Shown here piece by piece: positions 9,368 to 17,852 of a stretch of DNA of 58,061 bases. Source of the DNA: Pseudodesulfovibrio sp. (GTDB lineage Bacteria; Desulfobacterota; Desulfovibrionia; Desulfovibrionales; Desulfovibrionaceae); the NCBI RefSeq assembly GCF_028692895.1, contig NZ_JAQUWN010000021.1:1-58061 (forward strand), written 5' to 3'. Within the stretch, counting starts at the first letter, position 1; every line of letters begins with the position of its first letter. The notes under the pieces were generated by a model. That model was given only the letters and a program-made list of their open reading frames with translations. It made no database searches and was not told the origin of the DNA. The translations under genes were made by a program, and so were the position numbers.

Positions 9368-9790
9368 GTGAGGATCAACTCTTTCGCATCCGGGCAATAC
9401 CGCCGCACCGACGCGCTGACGGAACGAACCGCCGCCGTGGGCCGCACTGCGCCGCAGGCCAGCGTGACCACGACTTCGTTCGGCTTCCGCCTGGGCAATT
9501 TCGGGCTCGACTACGAGTCCGAGCGGACCGTGCTCGACCCCTCCCTCTCCCGCACCGCCCGGGAGCAAAACCAGCAGGCCCGCGCCTTCGCCGCCGAACG
9601 GCAGGTCGGCTCCCTGCGCGCCCAGGTCGGGGCCGAGGGCGCCACCTATCGCGACCTCTCCGGCAACAACTCCGGCGCGGCTTCGGCCGCCGCGCCACTG
9701 CACCGCATCAAGTCCGCCCTCTCCGCCTACGCCAAGTCCGCCGAGGAAGCCCTCCCGCTCCCCGGCTCCATGCTCGCGGGCGTCGTCTAG
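9368..9790 (+). CDS. Hypothetical protein under the riboswitch candidate
   Basis: I do not recognise the family. The preferred start is GTG 9368, four bases after GGGGAGG; an in-frame ATG at 9353 precedes that site and is less likely. The 140-residue product has no signal peptide or membrane segment. It starts VRINSFASGQYRRTDALTER, is rich in Ser, Ala and Arg, and contains a central helical part (TAREQNQQARAFAAERQV) and a C-terminal helix (LHRIKSALSAYAKSAEEAL). The leader at 9220-9328 suggests control by a nucleotide second messenger, so a role in motility, surface attachment or envelope biology is plausible. A terminator follows at 9832. Confidence 0.6.
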   Translation: MRINSFASGQYRRTDALTERTAAVGRTAPQASVTTTSFGFRLGNFGLDYESERTVLDPSLSRTAREQNQQARAFAAERQVGSLRAQVGAEGATYRDLSGNNSGAASAAAPLHRIKSALSAYAKSAEEALPLPGSMLAGVV

Positions 9791-9831
9791 ACGCCGCCGG
9801 TCAGGGCTCCGGAGGCGCTTTCCCAAAGCGA

Positions 9832-9857
9832 AAAGGCCGCCCCTGGGGACGGCCTTT
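9832..9857. terminator. Bidirectional terminator between hypothetical gene and copZ
   Basis: AAAGGCCG (9832-9839) pairs with CGGCCTTT (9850-9857) around a CCCCTGGGGA loop. Flanking GCG/CGC extend the stem with one bulge. It separates the plus-strand gene ending at 9790 from copZ ending at 9880 on the minus strand. Confidence 0.6.
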
Positions 9858-9879
9858 CGCGGTCTGTCGCGGATGCCGG

Positions 9880-10077
9880 TCAGCCGACGACTTCGAAGCC
9901 GATCCTGGTGATGGCGGCCTTGATGTCGGCGGCGGCGATGGGGGCGGATTCGGCGTAGGTGACGTCGCCGGTGAGCAGGTCGACCTTGACCCCGGTGGCC
10001 CCGAGTTTCTGCATGGTTTCGGTGACGGACTTGGCGCAGTGCTGGCAGCTCATGCCTTTGACTTTGACGACGGGCAT
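9880..10077 (-). CDS. copZ: CopZ-like copper chaperone (heavy-metal-associated domain)
   Basis: The product is 65 residues, a single HMA ferredoxin-like domain. The copper-binding loop GMSCQHC sits at about residues 8-14, followed by VTETMQKLGATGVKVDL and a C-terminal ITRIGFEVV strand. It is expected to bind Cu(I) in the cytoplasm and hand it to the P-type ATPase. It starts 24 bp after the copA stop with a good AAGGAGAG ribosome site, so it is the second gene of a copA-copZ operon. Length and motif are typical. Confidence 0.9.
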   Translation of the reverse strand: MPVVKVKGMSCQHCAKSVTETMQKLGATGVKVDLLTGDVTYAESAPIAAADIKAAITRIGFEVVG

Positions 10078-10101
10078 AGTGGCTCTCCTTTTGGTTGGTT
10101 C

Positions 10102-12582
10102 CTATCCTTTGAAGAATCTGAGGCGCAGGGCGTTGCTGACCACGGTGACGGAGCTCATGGCCATGGCCGTGCCCGCGATCATCGGGTTGAGGGTGGGGCC
10201 GCCGAAGACGTGGAGCGCGCCCGCGGCCACCGGGATGCCGATGACGTTGAAGGCGAAGGCCCAGAAAAGGTTCTGCCTGATGTTGGCCATGGTGGCGCGC
10301 GAGAGCTTGAACGCGGTCTCCAGGGCGCGCAGGTCGGACTTCATGAGCACCACGTCGCCGGACTCCACGGCCACGTCGATGCCGCCGCCCATGGCCACGC
10401 CGATGTTCGCGCCCGCCAGGGCCGGGGCGTCGTTGATGCCGTCGCCGACCATGGCGACCTTGCGGCCTTCGGCCTGGAGCCGGGCGATCTCCCCGGCCTT
10501 GTCCTCGGGCAGGACGCCCGCGATGACCGTCTCGATGCCCGCGCGCTCGGCCATGACCCGCGCGTTGACCTCGCTGTCGCCGGTGAGCATGACCGGGGTC
10601 AGCCCGGCCCGCTTGAGGTCCGCCACCACCTGGGGGGTCTCCTCGCGCAGGTTGTCGCCGATGGCGAACAGGGCGTTGAGCTTGTTGTCGCTGGCGAAAT
10701 AGACCACCGTGGCCCCCTGGCTCTCGTAGTGCTTCACGGCCTCGGGCGCGAGGTTGTCCATGCCGAAGTCGAAGCCGAGCTCGTTCATGAACGCCCAGTT
10801 GCCGATGGCGATCTCGCGCCGGTTGACCGTGGCCTTGATGCCCTTGCCGGGGATGGCCTCGAACTGCTCGGGCTGGGGCGGTTCCAGTCCTTTTTCCCTG
10901 GCCTGGCGGACGATGGCCTGGGCCAGGGGGTGCTCGCTCATGGATTCGGCGGCGGCGGCCAGGTAGAGGGCCTCGGTCCGGGCCGTGGTGCCCCGGATCA
11001 TGGTGATGTCGGCCAGCTCGGGGCGGCCGTGGGTCAGGGTGCCGGTCTTGTCGAAGACCACGGTGTCGATGTCGCCCGCCTCCTGGAGGGCGCGGCCGGA
11101 CTTGATGAGCACGCCGAGCTGCGCGCCCCGGCCGGTGCCGACCATGATGGAGACCGGCGTGGCCAGCCCCATGGCGCAGGGGCAGGCGATGACCATGACG
11201 GCCACGAAGATGCGCAGGGAGAAGGGGAAGCCCGCCTGGCCGACGAAGTACCAGGCCAGGCCGGAGACCAGGGCGACGGCCATGACCGTGGGCACGAAAT
11301 AGTAGCTGATGGTGTCGGCCAGGTTGGCGATGGGGGCCTTGGAGCCCTGGGCCTCCTGAACCAGCCGGATGATGCGCGCCAGCACGGTGTCCTGGCCCAC
11401 GCGCTCGGCCTCGATGGTCAGGGCCCCGTGGGTGTTCAGGGTTCCGCCCGCCACCTTGTCGCCCGCGGACTTGCCCACGGGCATGGGCTCGCCGGTGAGC
11501 ATGGACTCGTCCACGCTGGACCGCCCTTCGGCCACGACGCCGTCCACCGGGATGCGCTCGCCGGGCTTGACCAGCAGCCGGTCGCCCGGCTCCACCTCGT
11601 CCAGCGGGATGGGGACCTGCCCGCCGTCGCGCAGCAGGGTGGCGGTGTCCGGGGCCAGCTCCATGAGCGCGCGGATGGCGTCCGAGGTCTTGAGCCGGCT
11701 CCTGGCCTCGAAGTACTTGCCGAGCGAGATCATGGCGATGAGCACGGCGGCGGACTCGTAGTAGAGGTCCATGGCCAGGCGCGCGGCGTCGCCGCCCGCC
11801 AGCATGGCGAGGGTGTTCCACAGCGAGTAGAGCAGGGCCGCGCCCGTGCCCATGGCCACCAGGGAATCCATGTTCGGCCCGCCGCGCAGCAGGGCCGGGA
11901 CGCCCTGGAGGTAGAAGTTGCGGCCGGACCAGACCACGGGCAGGGTCAGGGCGAGCTGGACCAGGGCGAAGGTCAGCGGCGCGTGCATGGGGTCGAGCCA
12001 GGCCGGGAGGGGCATCCCCCACATGTGGCCCATGGAGAGGACCAGGAGCGGCGCGGCGAAGAGAAAGGCGGGGATGAGCTCGCGCCGGCGCGCGGCGAGG
12101 TCGGCCTCGGCCTCCCGGCGGTGCTCCTCGAAGCGCGAGCCCGCGCCGGTGACCACCTCGGAGGTGAATCCCGCGTCGCTGATGGCCTGGCGGATGGCCC
12201 GGCGCGAGACCTTGGCCGGGTCGAAGACGAAGGTCCCCTCGCCCGCGGCCAGGCTGACCTCGGCCGACTGGACGCCGTCCATGTGGCCGGTGACGCGCTC
12301 GATGCGCGCCGAGCAGGCCGCGCAGTGCATTCCGCCCAGGGACAGGCGCATCTCCTCCAGGTCGCAGGCCGCGGGAAAGACCGCCTCGAACCCGAGGTCA
12401 TGGATGCGCGCGCCGATCGCGTCCAGGGTGACCGCGGCCGGGTCCCAGGCGAGGTCCATGGTCTCCGAGGCCAGGTTCACCGAAACAGACCCGACCCCGT
12501 CCATGCCGCCCACCACGCGCTCGATGCGCCCGGAGCAGGCCGCGCAATGCATTCCTTTGATCTGTGCCTGAATCTTCTCCAT
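10102..12582 (-). CDS. copA: CopA-type Cu(I)-exporting P1B ATPase with two HMA domains
   Basis: The product is 826 residues from ATG 12582, the codon immediately before the first HMA domain; longer in-frame openings run into noncoding sequence. Two N-terminal metal-binding domains carry [10 protein letters not shown] (about residue 10) and [10 protein letters not shown] (about residue 80). The transmembrane copper site [13 protein letters not shown] (CPC), the phosphorylation motif [20 protein letters not shown] (HP motif of P1B pumps) and [10 protein letters not shown] hinge motif all appear in order. It exports Cu(I) from the cytoplasm using ATP. The ribosome site is weak. copZ follows. An inverted repeat, CCGCTT/AAGCGG, lies 50 bp upstream. 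Confidence 0.93.
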   Translation of the reverse strand: MEKIQAQIKGMHCAACSGRIERVVGGMDGVGSVSVNLASETMDLAWDPAAVTLDAIGARIHDLGFEAVFPAACDLEEMRLSLGGMHCAACSARIERVTGHMDGVQSAEVSLAAGEGTFVFDPAKVSRRAIRQAISDAGFTSEVVTGAGSRFEEHRREAEADLAARRRELIPAFLFAAPLLVLSMGHMWGMPLPAWLDPMHAPLTFALVQLALTLPVVWSGRNFYLQGVPALLRGGPNMDSLVAMGTGAALLYSLWNTLAMLAGGDAARLAMDLYYESAAVLIAMISLGKYFEARSRLKTSDAIRALMELAPDTATLLRDGGQVPIPLDEVEPGDRLLVKPGERIPVDGVVAEGRSSVDESMLTGEPMPVGKSAGDKVAGGTLNTHGALTIEAERVGQDTVLARIIRLVQEAQGSKAPIANLADTISYYFVPTVMAVALVSGLAWYFVGQAGFPFSLRIFVAVMVIACPCAMGLATPVSIMVGTGRGAQLGVLIKSGRALQEAGDIDTVVFDKTGTLTHGRPELADITMIRGTTARTEALYLAAAAESMSEHPLAQAIVRQAREKGLEPPQPEQFEAIPGKGIKATVNRREIAIGNWAFMNELGFDFGMDNLAPEAVKHYESQGATVVYFASDNKLNALFAIGDNLREETPQVVADLKRAGLTPVMLTGDSEVNARVMAERAGIETVIAGVLPEDKAGEIARLQAEGRKVAMVGDGINDAPALAGANIGVAMGGGIDVAVESGDVVLMKSDLRALETAFKLSRATMANIRQNLFWAFAFNVIGIPVAAGALHVFGGPTLNPMIAGTAMAMSSVTVVSNALRLRFFKG

Positions 12583-12631
12583 GCTGCCGCCATAGGTAAA
12601 AGGTTGCCGCCGTAACATGCGCACTTTGCGG

Positions 12632-12646
12632 CCGCTTGGCAAGCGG
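12632..12646. promoter_or_regulatory. Inverted repeat upstream of copA
   Basis: CCGCTT-GGC-AAGCGG is a perfect 6+3+6 inverted repeat in the 171-bp spacer between divergent copA and the sigma-28-type promoter. It could be a metal-regulator operator. It does not match the CueR or CsoR operator patterns I know, so its role is only a guess. Confidence 0.3.
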
Positions 12647-12719
12647 TGTTGAGAATCCTTATCGATGGCCGGCCGGGACATTGAGAGAAACCGTTTCCTT
12701 TTGATTTGTTCGGGAACCA

Positions 12720-12746
12720 TAAAGAAAGATTTCGGGCGGCCGATAA
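12720..12746 (+). promoter_or_regulatory. Sigma-28 (FliA)-type promoter, exact consensus
   Basis: TAAA (12720-12723), a 15-base spacer, and GCCGATAA (12739-12746) match the sigma-28 consensus TAAA-N15-GCCGATAA at every position. Transcription should start about 6-8 bases later (12752-12754), which is on or next to the ATG at 12754. This implies a leaderless message. Confidence 0.6.
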
Positions 12747-12753
12747 GATGGGC

Positions 12754-13644
12754 ATGATAATCCAGGGCAGCCATCTCAACCACGGCTTCATGCAGAAGCT
12801 TCAGGCGCAGAAAACCCAGGGCAAGAACCTGGGCGACGCCGCCTCGCTGCTGGCGGGGTCGGCGGGGTCGCGCCTCGGCGACGGGTTGAGCGTGGCGGGC
12901 CGGACCACGGCCCAGGCCGCCATGGAGACCGTGATCGAGACCTCCCAGGCCGCCACGCGGCTTTCGGGCCGGGGGCCGTCCACCCTGGGCCAGACCGTGG
13001 CGGACGAGATCGTCCGCCGCATGGGCGACCTGACGGACGGGAACGGGGAGACGAAGGACGCCTCGGGGCTGCGCGACTCGCTGGCCTCGGCCCTGGACTG
13101 GGTGCGCGGCCGGTTCGGCGACGAGGCGGGCGCGGCGGCCTCGGCCATGCTCCTGTCCTCCACCGACGGCGCGGTGACCGAGGAGACCGTCGGCGACGGG
13201 CTGCTGAGCACGCTCCAGTTCATCGACCGCAACTTCGGCATCGCGGCGGGCGACAACGCCATCGCCACCTTCAACTCCGGCGTCAACGCGGAGCTGAACG
13301 CGTTTTTCGACAACGGCAAGAACGAGATTTTCTACGCCTCGGATTCAGCGCCCACAGGCTCGGGAAGCGCGGAAGGGACGTCGGAGAACGCGAGCCTGAC
13401 CGCGCGGTTCTTCTCCCGTGCCGTGCAGGATGCGGACGCTGGCGCGGGCGACGCTCCCTCGCTCACCGAGCAGTTGCTGGAGCAGCTCAAGGACGACCTG
13501 GAGGAGACCGCCGGGCTGACCGACCTGGCCGCCAAGCTGGACATGCAATTCAACCCGGCGCGGGCTTCCATTGAGAACGCGGTGGCCGCCTATTCGCAGT
13601 ACGCGGCCCCGGCCGAGGCGCGGTTCGCGGACATGGTCGTGTAG
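12754..13644 (+). CDS. Hypothetical protein behind a FliA-type promoter
   Basis: I do not recognise the family. The start is chosen as ATG 12754 because the sigma-28 promoter puts the transcript start there; ATG 12748 (two codons earlier) is the alternative, and neither has a clear ribosome site. The product is 296 residues with no signal peptide or transmembrane segment. It is Ala/Gly/Thr rich and helical: [19 protein letters not shown], then [56 protein letters not shown], and a C-terminal [16 protein letters not shown]. The promoter class suggests co-expression with late flagellar or chemotaxis genes. A terminator follows at 13671. Confidence 0.65.
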   Translation: MIIQGSHLNHGFMQKLQAQKTQGKNLGDAASLLAGSAGSRLGDGLSVAGRTTAQAAMETVIETSQAATRLSGRGPSTLGQTVADEIVRRMGDLTDGNGETKDASGLRDSLASALDWVRGRFGDEAGAAASAMLLSSTDGAVTEETVGDGLLSTLQFIDRNFGIAAGDNAIATFNSGVNAELNAFFDNGKNEIFYASDSAPTGSGSAEGTSENASLTARFFSRAVQDADAGAGDAPSLTEQLLEQLKDDLEETAGLTDLAAKLDMQFNPARASIENAVAAYSQYAAPAEARFADMVV

Positions 13645-13670
13645 CCGGGCCTGGAGCGGGCAAGCGCGTG

Positions 13671-13705
13671 AGCCGCGTCCTCCGGGATGCGGCTTTTTCT
13701 TTTTC
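13671..13705 (+). terminator. Rho-independent terminator
   Basis: AGCCGCGTCC (13671-13680) pairs with GGATGCGGCT (13685-13694) with one G-T wobble and a four-base loop. It is followed by TTTTTCTTTTT. Confidence 0.8.
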
Positions 13706-13822
13706 GCGCACCGGGGGGCCGACCGTTCCCCGCCGGATAGCCGCCGTTCACCGGATTGCCTGTTGCGACCCGCTGCGCAAGGTGGTAATTCTCCCTTGCA
13801 ATTGCAAAAATCCGGAGTCGTC

Positions 13823-15523
13823 ATGCTGCTAGGAATAGACGTGGGCGGGACCCACACGGACGGGGTGGCCGTGGACACGACCGCCGGGGCGGAGGTGGTG
13901 GCGTCCTGCAAGGTGCCCACCCGCCACGACGACCTGCTCTTTTCGGTCACCGGCGCGCTGGAGGACCTGCTCGGCAAGGTGGACCGGGCCAAGGTGCGCC
14001 AGCTCAATCTCTCCACCACGCTTTCCACCAACGCCATTGTCCAGGGCAAGACCGAGGACGTGGGCGTCATCGTCTCGTCCGGGCCGGGCATCGACCCGCA
14101 CAGCTTCATGATCTGCCGGGACTACCACGTCATCGACGGCTCCATCGACCACCGGGGCAACGAAGTGCGGGCCCTGTCCTCGCGCCAGTTGGCCGAGGCC
14201 GTGGACGCCTGCCGCGGGCACGGCGTCCGGGTCTTCGCGGCGGTGAGCAAGTTCTCCACGCGCAACCCGCGCCACGAGAACATGATCCGCCGCACCGTCT
14301 GCCAGGGCCGCGAGGGAGGCGGCTGCGAGCACGCCGACTTCGTCACCCTGGGGCACCGGCTGGGCGCGGCCCTGAACTTTCCGCGCCGGGTGGCCACGGC
14401 CTATTACAACTGCGCGGTCTGGCGCATATACAACGAGTTCGCCACGGCCGTGGAAAAGTCGCTCGCGGCCATGGGCCTGGGCCACGTCCGGGTCAACATG
14501 CTCAAGGCGGACGGCGGGACCATGCCGCTGCCGCAGTCGCGCAGCCTGCCGGTGCAGTCCATCTTTTCCGGCCCGGCCGCCTCGGTCATGGGCATCATCG
14601 CGCTGACCGACATCTTTCACGACTCCATCATCCTGGACATCGGCGGCACCACCACGGACATCGCGGTCTTCGCCGACGGCGCGCCGCTCATCGAGCGCGA
14701 GGGCATCCACATCGGCTCGCACCCGACTTCGGTCTCGGCGCTCAAGGTCCTGTCCATCGGCGTGGGCGGCGACTCGGCCGTGACCGTGTCCGGCGGCGAG
14801 GTCCGTGTGGGGCCGAACCGGCTGGGCCCGCCCGTCTGCCTGGGCGGGGAGCGCATGGCCCTGACCGACGCCCTCAACGTCACCGGCGGCTGCGCCGTGG
14901 GCGACGTGGCGGCCTCGCGCCGGGCCGTGGAGGAGCTGGCGGGCAATAGCGGCCTGGACGCCGGGGACCTGGCCCGGACGGCCGTGGACGCGGCCGCCAA
15001 GACCATCTTCCAGGCCACGCGCGAGCTGGTGGAGGAGATCAACTCCAAGCCGGTCTACACCATCCACGAACTGGTGGAGGACAAGCGGGTGGTGCCCAAG
15101 AAGATCTACCTCATGGGCGGCCCGGCCGAGGCCATGAAGATGCCGATCTTCCAGCGCTTCCAGCTCTCCACCGAGGTGCCCGCCCACTTCGGCGTGGCCA
15201 ACGCCATCGGCGCGGCCCTGACCCGGACCACCTGGGAGCTGGAGCTCTTCGCCGACACTCAGCGCCACGTCCTGTTCATCCCGTCCCTCTCCTACCGCGA
15301 GAACGTGCCCTCCGGCTACGATCTGAAGGACGCGAAAAACGACGCGGTCAACCAGCTCATCATGCACCTCGACTCCATGGGCGTGCCGCTTGCGGCCGAG
15401 GACGCGCAGATCACCCACGCTTCCAGCTTCAACATGGTGGAGGGCATGGACCAGGTGGGGCGCAACATCCGGGTCAAATGCCAGGTGCGGCCGGGCGTGG
15501 TCGCCACCCTGGGGGGGAGATAG
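13823..15523 (+). CDS. Hydantoinase/oxoprolinase-family protein (HyuA-like ASKHA ATPase)
   Basis: The product is 566 residues with ATG 13823 after TCCGGAG. It is an ASKHA-fold ATPase of the hydantoinase A/oxoprolinase family: N-terminal phosphate loop LLGIDVGGTHTDGVAVD, NLSTTLSTNAIVQGKTEDVG, and a second phosphate motif SIILDIGGTTTDIAVFADG near residue 270. Classical members hydrolyse cyclic amide bonds with ATP, usually with a HyuB-type partner. Here no HyuB exists; instead a histone-deacetylase-like gene begins 4 bp after the stop. The substrate is unknown. A few HyuA-like proteins act in one-carbon or amide chemistry, but nothing in the sequence settles this. Confidence 0.85.
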   Translation: MLLGIDVGGTHTDGVAVDTTAGAEVVASCKVPTRHDDLLFSVTGALEDLLGKVDRAKVRQLNLSTTLSTNAIVQGKTEDVGVIVSSGPGIDPHSFMICRDYHVIDGSIDHRGNEVRALSSRQLAEAVDACRGHGVRVFAAVSKFSTRNPRHENMIRRTVCQGREGGGCEHADFVTLGHRLGAALNFPRRVATAYYNCAVWRIYNEFATAVEKSLAAMGLGHVRVNMLKADGGTMPLPQSRSLPVQSIFSGPAASVMGIIALTDIFHDSIILDIGGTTTDIAVFADGAPLIEREGIHIGSHPTSVSALKVLSIGVGGDSAVTVSGGEVRVGPNRLGPPVCLGGERMALTDALNVTGGCAVGDVAASRRAVEELAGNSGLDAGDLARTAVDAAAKTIFQATRELVEEINSKPVYTIHELVEDKRVVPKKIYLMGGPAEAMKMPIFQRFQLSTEVPAHFGVANAIGAALTRTTWELELFADTQRHVLFIPSLSYRENVPSGYDLKDAKNDAVNQLIMHLDSMGVPLAAEDAQITHASSFNMVEGMDQVGRNIRVKCQVRPGVVATLGGR

Positions 15524-15526
15524 GCC

Positions 15527-16864
15527 ATGCTCAAAGCCAACCGCAAACTCGGGATCATCTTTTTCCCGGCCTTCGACTGGGCCATCTCGCCCACCCACCC
15601 CGAGCGCCAGGAGCGGCTGCTCTACACCCAGGACCAATTGCGCGAGGAAGGCATCTTCGACATCGAGGGCGTGGGCGAATACAAGCCCGACGTGGCCGCC
15701 GAGGAGGACGTGGAGCGCGTCCATTTCTGCTTCCCCGAGGTCAGCGCCGTGGCCACGCGCTCGCACCTGATCTCGGCGGGCGGGGCCATGAAGGCGGGCG
15801 ACCTGGTCATGACCGGCGAGCGCGAGTGCGCCTTCGCCATGGTCCGGCCGCCGGGCCACCACGCCATGAAGGTGGTCCACGGCTCGCGCGGGTTCTGCAA
15901 CATCAACATCGAAGCCGTGATGATCGAGCACATCCGCGAGAAATACGGCCACAAGCGCGTGGCCATCGTGGACACCGACTGCCACCACGGCGACGGCACC
16001 CAGGACGTCTACTGGCACGACCCGGACACCCTGTTCATCTCCATCCACCAGGACGGCCGCACCCTGTACCCCGGCTCCGGGTTCCCCAACGAGCTGGGCG
16101 GGCCGAACGCGCGCGGCCGCACCCTGAACATCCCGCTGCCGCCCAACACCTCGGACGAGGGATTCCTGATGGCCATCGAGCGCGTGGTCCTGCCCATCCT
16201 GGAGGACTTCAAGCCCGACCTGGTCATCAACTCGGCGGGCCAGGACAACCACTTCACCGACCCCATCACCAACATGAACTTCTCGGCCCAGGGGTATGCG
16301 CGGCTAAGCGAGATGATCCACCCGGACATCGCGGTGCTGGAGGGCGGCTACTCCATCCAGGGCGCGCTGCCCTACGTCAACCTCGGGCTGTGCCTGTCCA
16401 TGGCCGGGGTGGACTACTCCCACATCCGCGAGCCCAACTACAACCCGGAGCAGATTCGCCAGGACAAGCGGACGGGCGAATACATCGAGGAGCTCTGCCG
16501 CCAGTTGCCCGCGCTCTACTTCAACCCGCCGCCCCTCAAGCCGGGCGGGGACCCGCGCCTGGGCGTGATCTCGGGCGACAAGTACCTGCGCAACCGGCAG
16601 ATTTACTACGACACCGACGGCATCAGCGAGACCCAGCAGGAGAGCGTGCACCTGTGCAAGAAGTGCCGGGGGCTGCGCAAGGTCGAGACCCGCGCCGACT
16701 CCGGCCCCCTCTGCCTGGGGGTGGAGGTCCCGCCCGACGCCTGCCCGGACTGCCGCGCCAGGGGATATCAACTGGTGGAGGAGGCCCAGCTCAAGGGCAG
16801 CAACTACCGCTATGTCCAGTTCATCAACCGGCTGGACAAGGAGTACCTCCGCTTCGGCTTCTAG
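15527..16864 (+). CDS. Class II histone-deacetylase-like amidohydrolase with C-terminal zinc ribbon
   Basis: The product is 445 residues, starting 4 bp after the hydantoinase-like gene. Deacetylase motifs are complete: RPPGHHA (His111/His112), VDTDCHHGDGT (Asp151, His153 as metal ligands), SAGQDNH (Asp240, third ligand) and EGGYS (catalytic Tyr). Bacterial members remove acyl groups from polyamines, small amides or proteins. The roughly 70 C-terminal residues are unusual: CKKC and CPDC pairs about 30 residues apart form a likely zinc ribbon (HLCKKCRGLRKVET, then PDACPDCRARGYQLVEE). Tight coupling to an ATP-dependent amidohydrolase-like gene suggests both act on one amide substrate; that is inference. 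Confidence 0.88.
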   Translation: MLKANRKLGIIFFPAFDWAISPTHPERQERLLYTQDQLREEGIFDIEGVGEYKPDVAAEEDVERVHFCFPEVSAVATRSHLISAGGAMKAGDLVMTGERECAFAMVRPPGHHAMKVVHGSRGFCNINIEAVMIEHIREKYGHKRVAIVDTDCHHGDGTQDVYWHDPDTLFISIHQDGRTLYPGSGFPNELGGPNARGRTLNIPLPPNTSDEGFLMAIERVVLPILEDFKPDLVINSAGQDNHFTDPITNMNFSAQGYARLSEMIHPDIAVLEGGYSIQGALPYVNLGLCLSMAGVDYSHIREPNYNPEQIRQDKRTGEYIEELCRQLPALYFNPPPLKPGGDPRLGVISGDKYLRNRQIYYDTDGISETQQESVHLCKKCRGLRKVETRADSGPLCLGVEVPPDACPDCRARGYQLVEEAQLKGSNYRYVQFINRLDKEYLRFGF

Positions 16865-16888
16865 CGGGCGGCGGCAAGAAAATGAAAG

Positions 16889-16918
16889 GGCCGACGCGCG
16901 GGATGCCGCGCGTCGGCC
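16889..16918 (+). terminator. Terminator-like hairpin after the deacetylase gene
   Basis: GGCCGACGCGCGG (16889-16901) and CCGCGCGTCGGCC (16906-16918) form a perfect 13-bp stem with a GATG loop, 24 bp after the stop codon. The tail TTGTCGTTC is only moderately T rich. Confidence 0.6.
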
Positions 16919-16959
16919 TTGTCGTTCGAACTTGTCTTCAACTACGCCGAGGAATAACG

Positions 16960-16989
16960 AAAACCCCCGGGACCCAATGGTTCCGGGGG
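16960..16989 (-). terminator. Terminator of the RHS/immunity array (minus strand)
   Basis: On the minus strand CCCCCGG/CCGGGGG (16989-16983 with 16970-16964) is followed by TTTTCG. It lies just past the stop at 16997 and closes the AT-rich array. Confidence 0.6.
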
Positions 16990-16996
16990 CATCTCT

Positions 16997-17212
16997 TTAG
17001 GAGCCATCTTCTGATCCAATGCATTTGTTTGCATCGTAATCCCATTTCCCGCCCCGGTCGAGACAAGTATCAATCAGGACTTGCCTTTCAATCCATGTCC
17101 AGGAGAGCGCAACTGTTATTGCGATTGCGCAAATGGCAATCCCGATCAGGATGAACTTTTTACCACCGTTTATCGAGGGATGACGGTCTGTATTTGTCAC
17201 ATGCCTCTCCAC
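16997..17212 (-). CDS. Small membrane protein, likely immunity to RHS tip B
   Basis: The product is 71 residues. One transmembrane helix (about residues 20-41, FILIGIAICAIAITVALSW) is followed by a short domain with two cysteines, LIDTCLDRGGKWDYDANKC. Similar tiny proteins with a CxxxGGxWdy..C tail sit next to polymorphic toxins in many bacteria, and I infer an immunity role. Its 5' end overlaps the last 53 bp of the RHS tip B reading frame, the usual toxin-immunity coupling. The start used is the ATG at 17212. Base composition is lower in GC than the flanking genes. Confidence 0.6.
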   Translation of the reverse strand: MERHVTNTDRHPSINGGKKFILIGIAICAIAITVALSWTWIERQVLIDTCLDRGGKWDYDANKCIGSEDGS

Positions 17213-17852
17213 AGGAATTTAAATGCGAGGCGTTCCGCCCGGTCCGGTTTGCTCTCTGATCCGCTTCTTTGCCGGATATAGGATCGCCTTTCATTTGACC
17301 GAACAATTCTTGCAGTTCACTGAGTCCCCAAGCCGCCGCCTTGCCTCCAGGCCCGTGTTGTGAGGCTTCATAATTGGCCTTGCAGTGGAAATACTTGTCG
17401 GCGCCGATAGTGTTCGCTTCCTCCATGTCACCGTAGTTTCGCATAAAATCAGCGGATCCCTCTGCGGCCTGCTGAATAAGCGGCGCAAGCATACCAGCAA
17501 AAAGCCCTAGCGGATCATTCCCATTGACCGGGTCATCAAAGCAGTAGCCATACCAATCCGGATCGCCGCCCTTGTCGCCCAACGGGTCGGGCGCGGTCCA
17601 CCTGTCGGTAAACGTGTCGTAGTCCCGCCAGCCGAACCTTACGAACCCCAGATCGCGGTCGTGCAACCCTCCGGCGAAGCCGATGGGGATGCGGAGGGGG
17701 CCGAAACCCGGCTTCCGGGAAATGTCGTCAAAGGGCTCAACGGGCAGAAAAACATGACCGCCCCGGAAAAAAACTTCCCTCAGTAATGCGTTACGAGGGA
17801 ATACCGCAATCCACACATTGGATGCCCGAAAGCCGTTCAAGGCAGCGCACAA
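17160..17852 (-). pseudogene. Orphan RHS C-terminal module B (core fragment plus toxin tip)
   Basis: This open frame has no credible start or ribosome site. It contains the end of an RHS core (PIGFAGGLHDRDLGFVRFGW, RDYDTFTDRWTAPDPLGD, YCFDDPVNGNDPLGLF) and then a distinct tip of about 110 residues with YFHCKANYEASQHGPGG, a K/G/D segment, GRNASHLNSCGEACDKYRP and an RW end. That tip pattern recurs at the ends of RHS proteins in other proteobacteria, though I cannot give its activity. The fragment is a displaced cassette that could be recombined onto the core at 19.3-20.3 kb through the shared core segment. The cognate immunity candidate overlaps its 3' end. Confidence 0.7.

Noticed and set aside
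9211-12615. About 1,134-codon plus-strand open frame across copA-copZ
   Set aside because: copA has complete P1B motifs on the other strand; this frame shows none.
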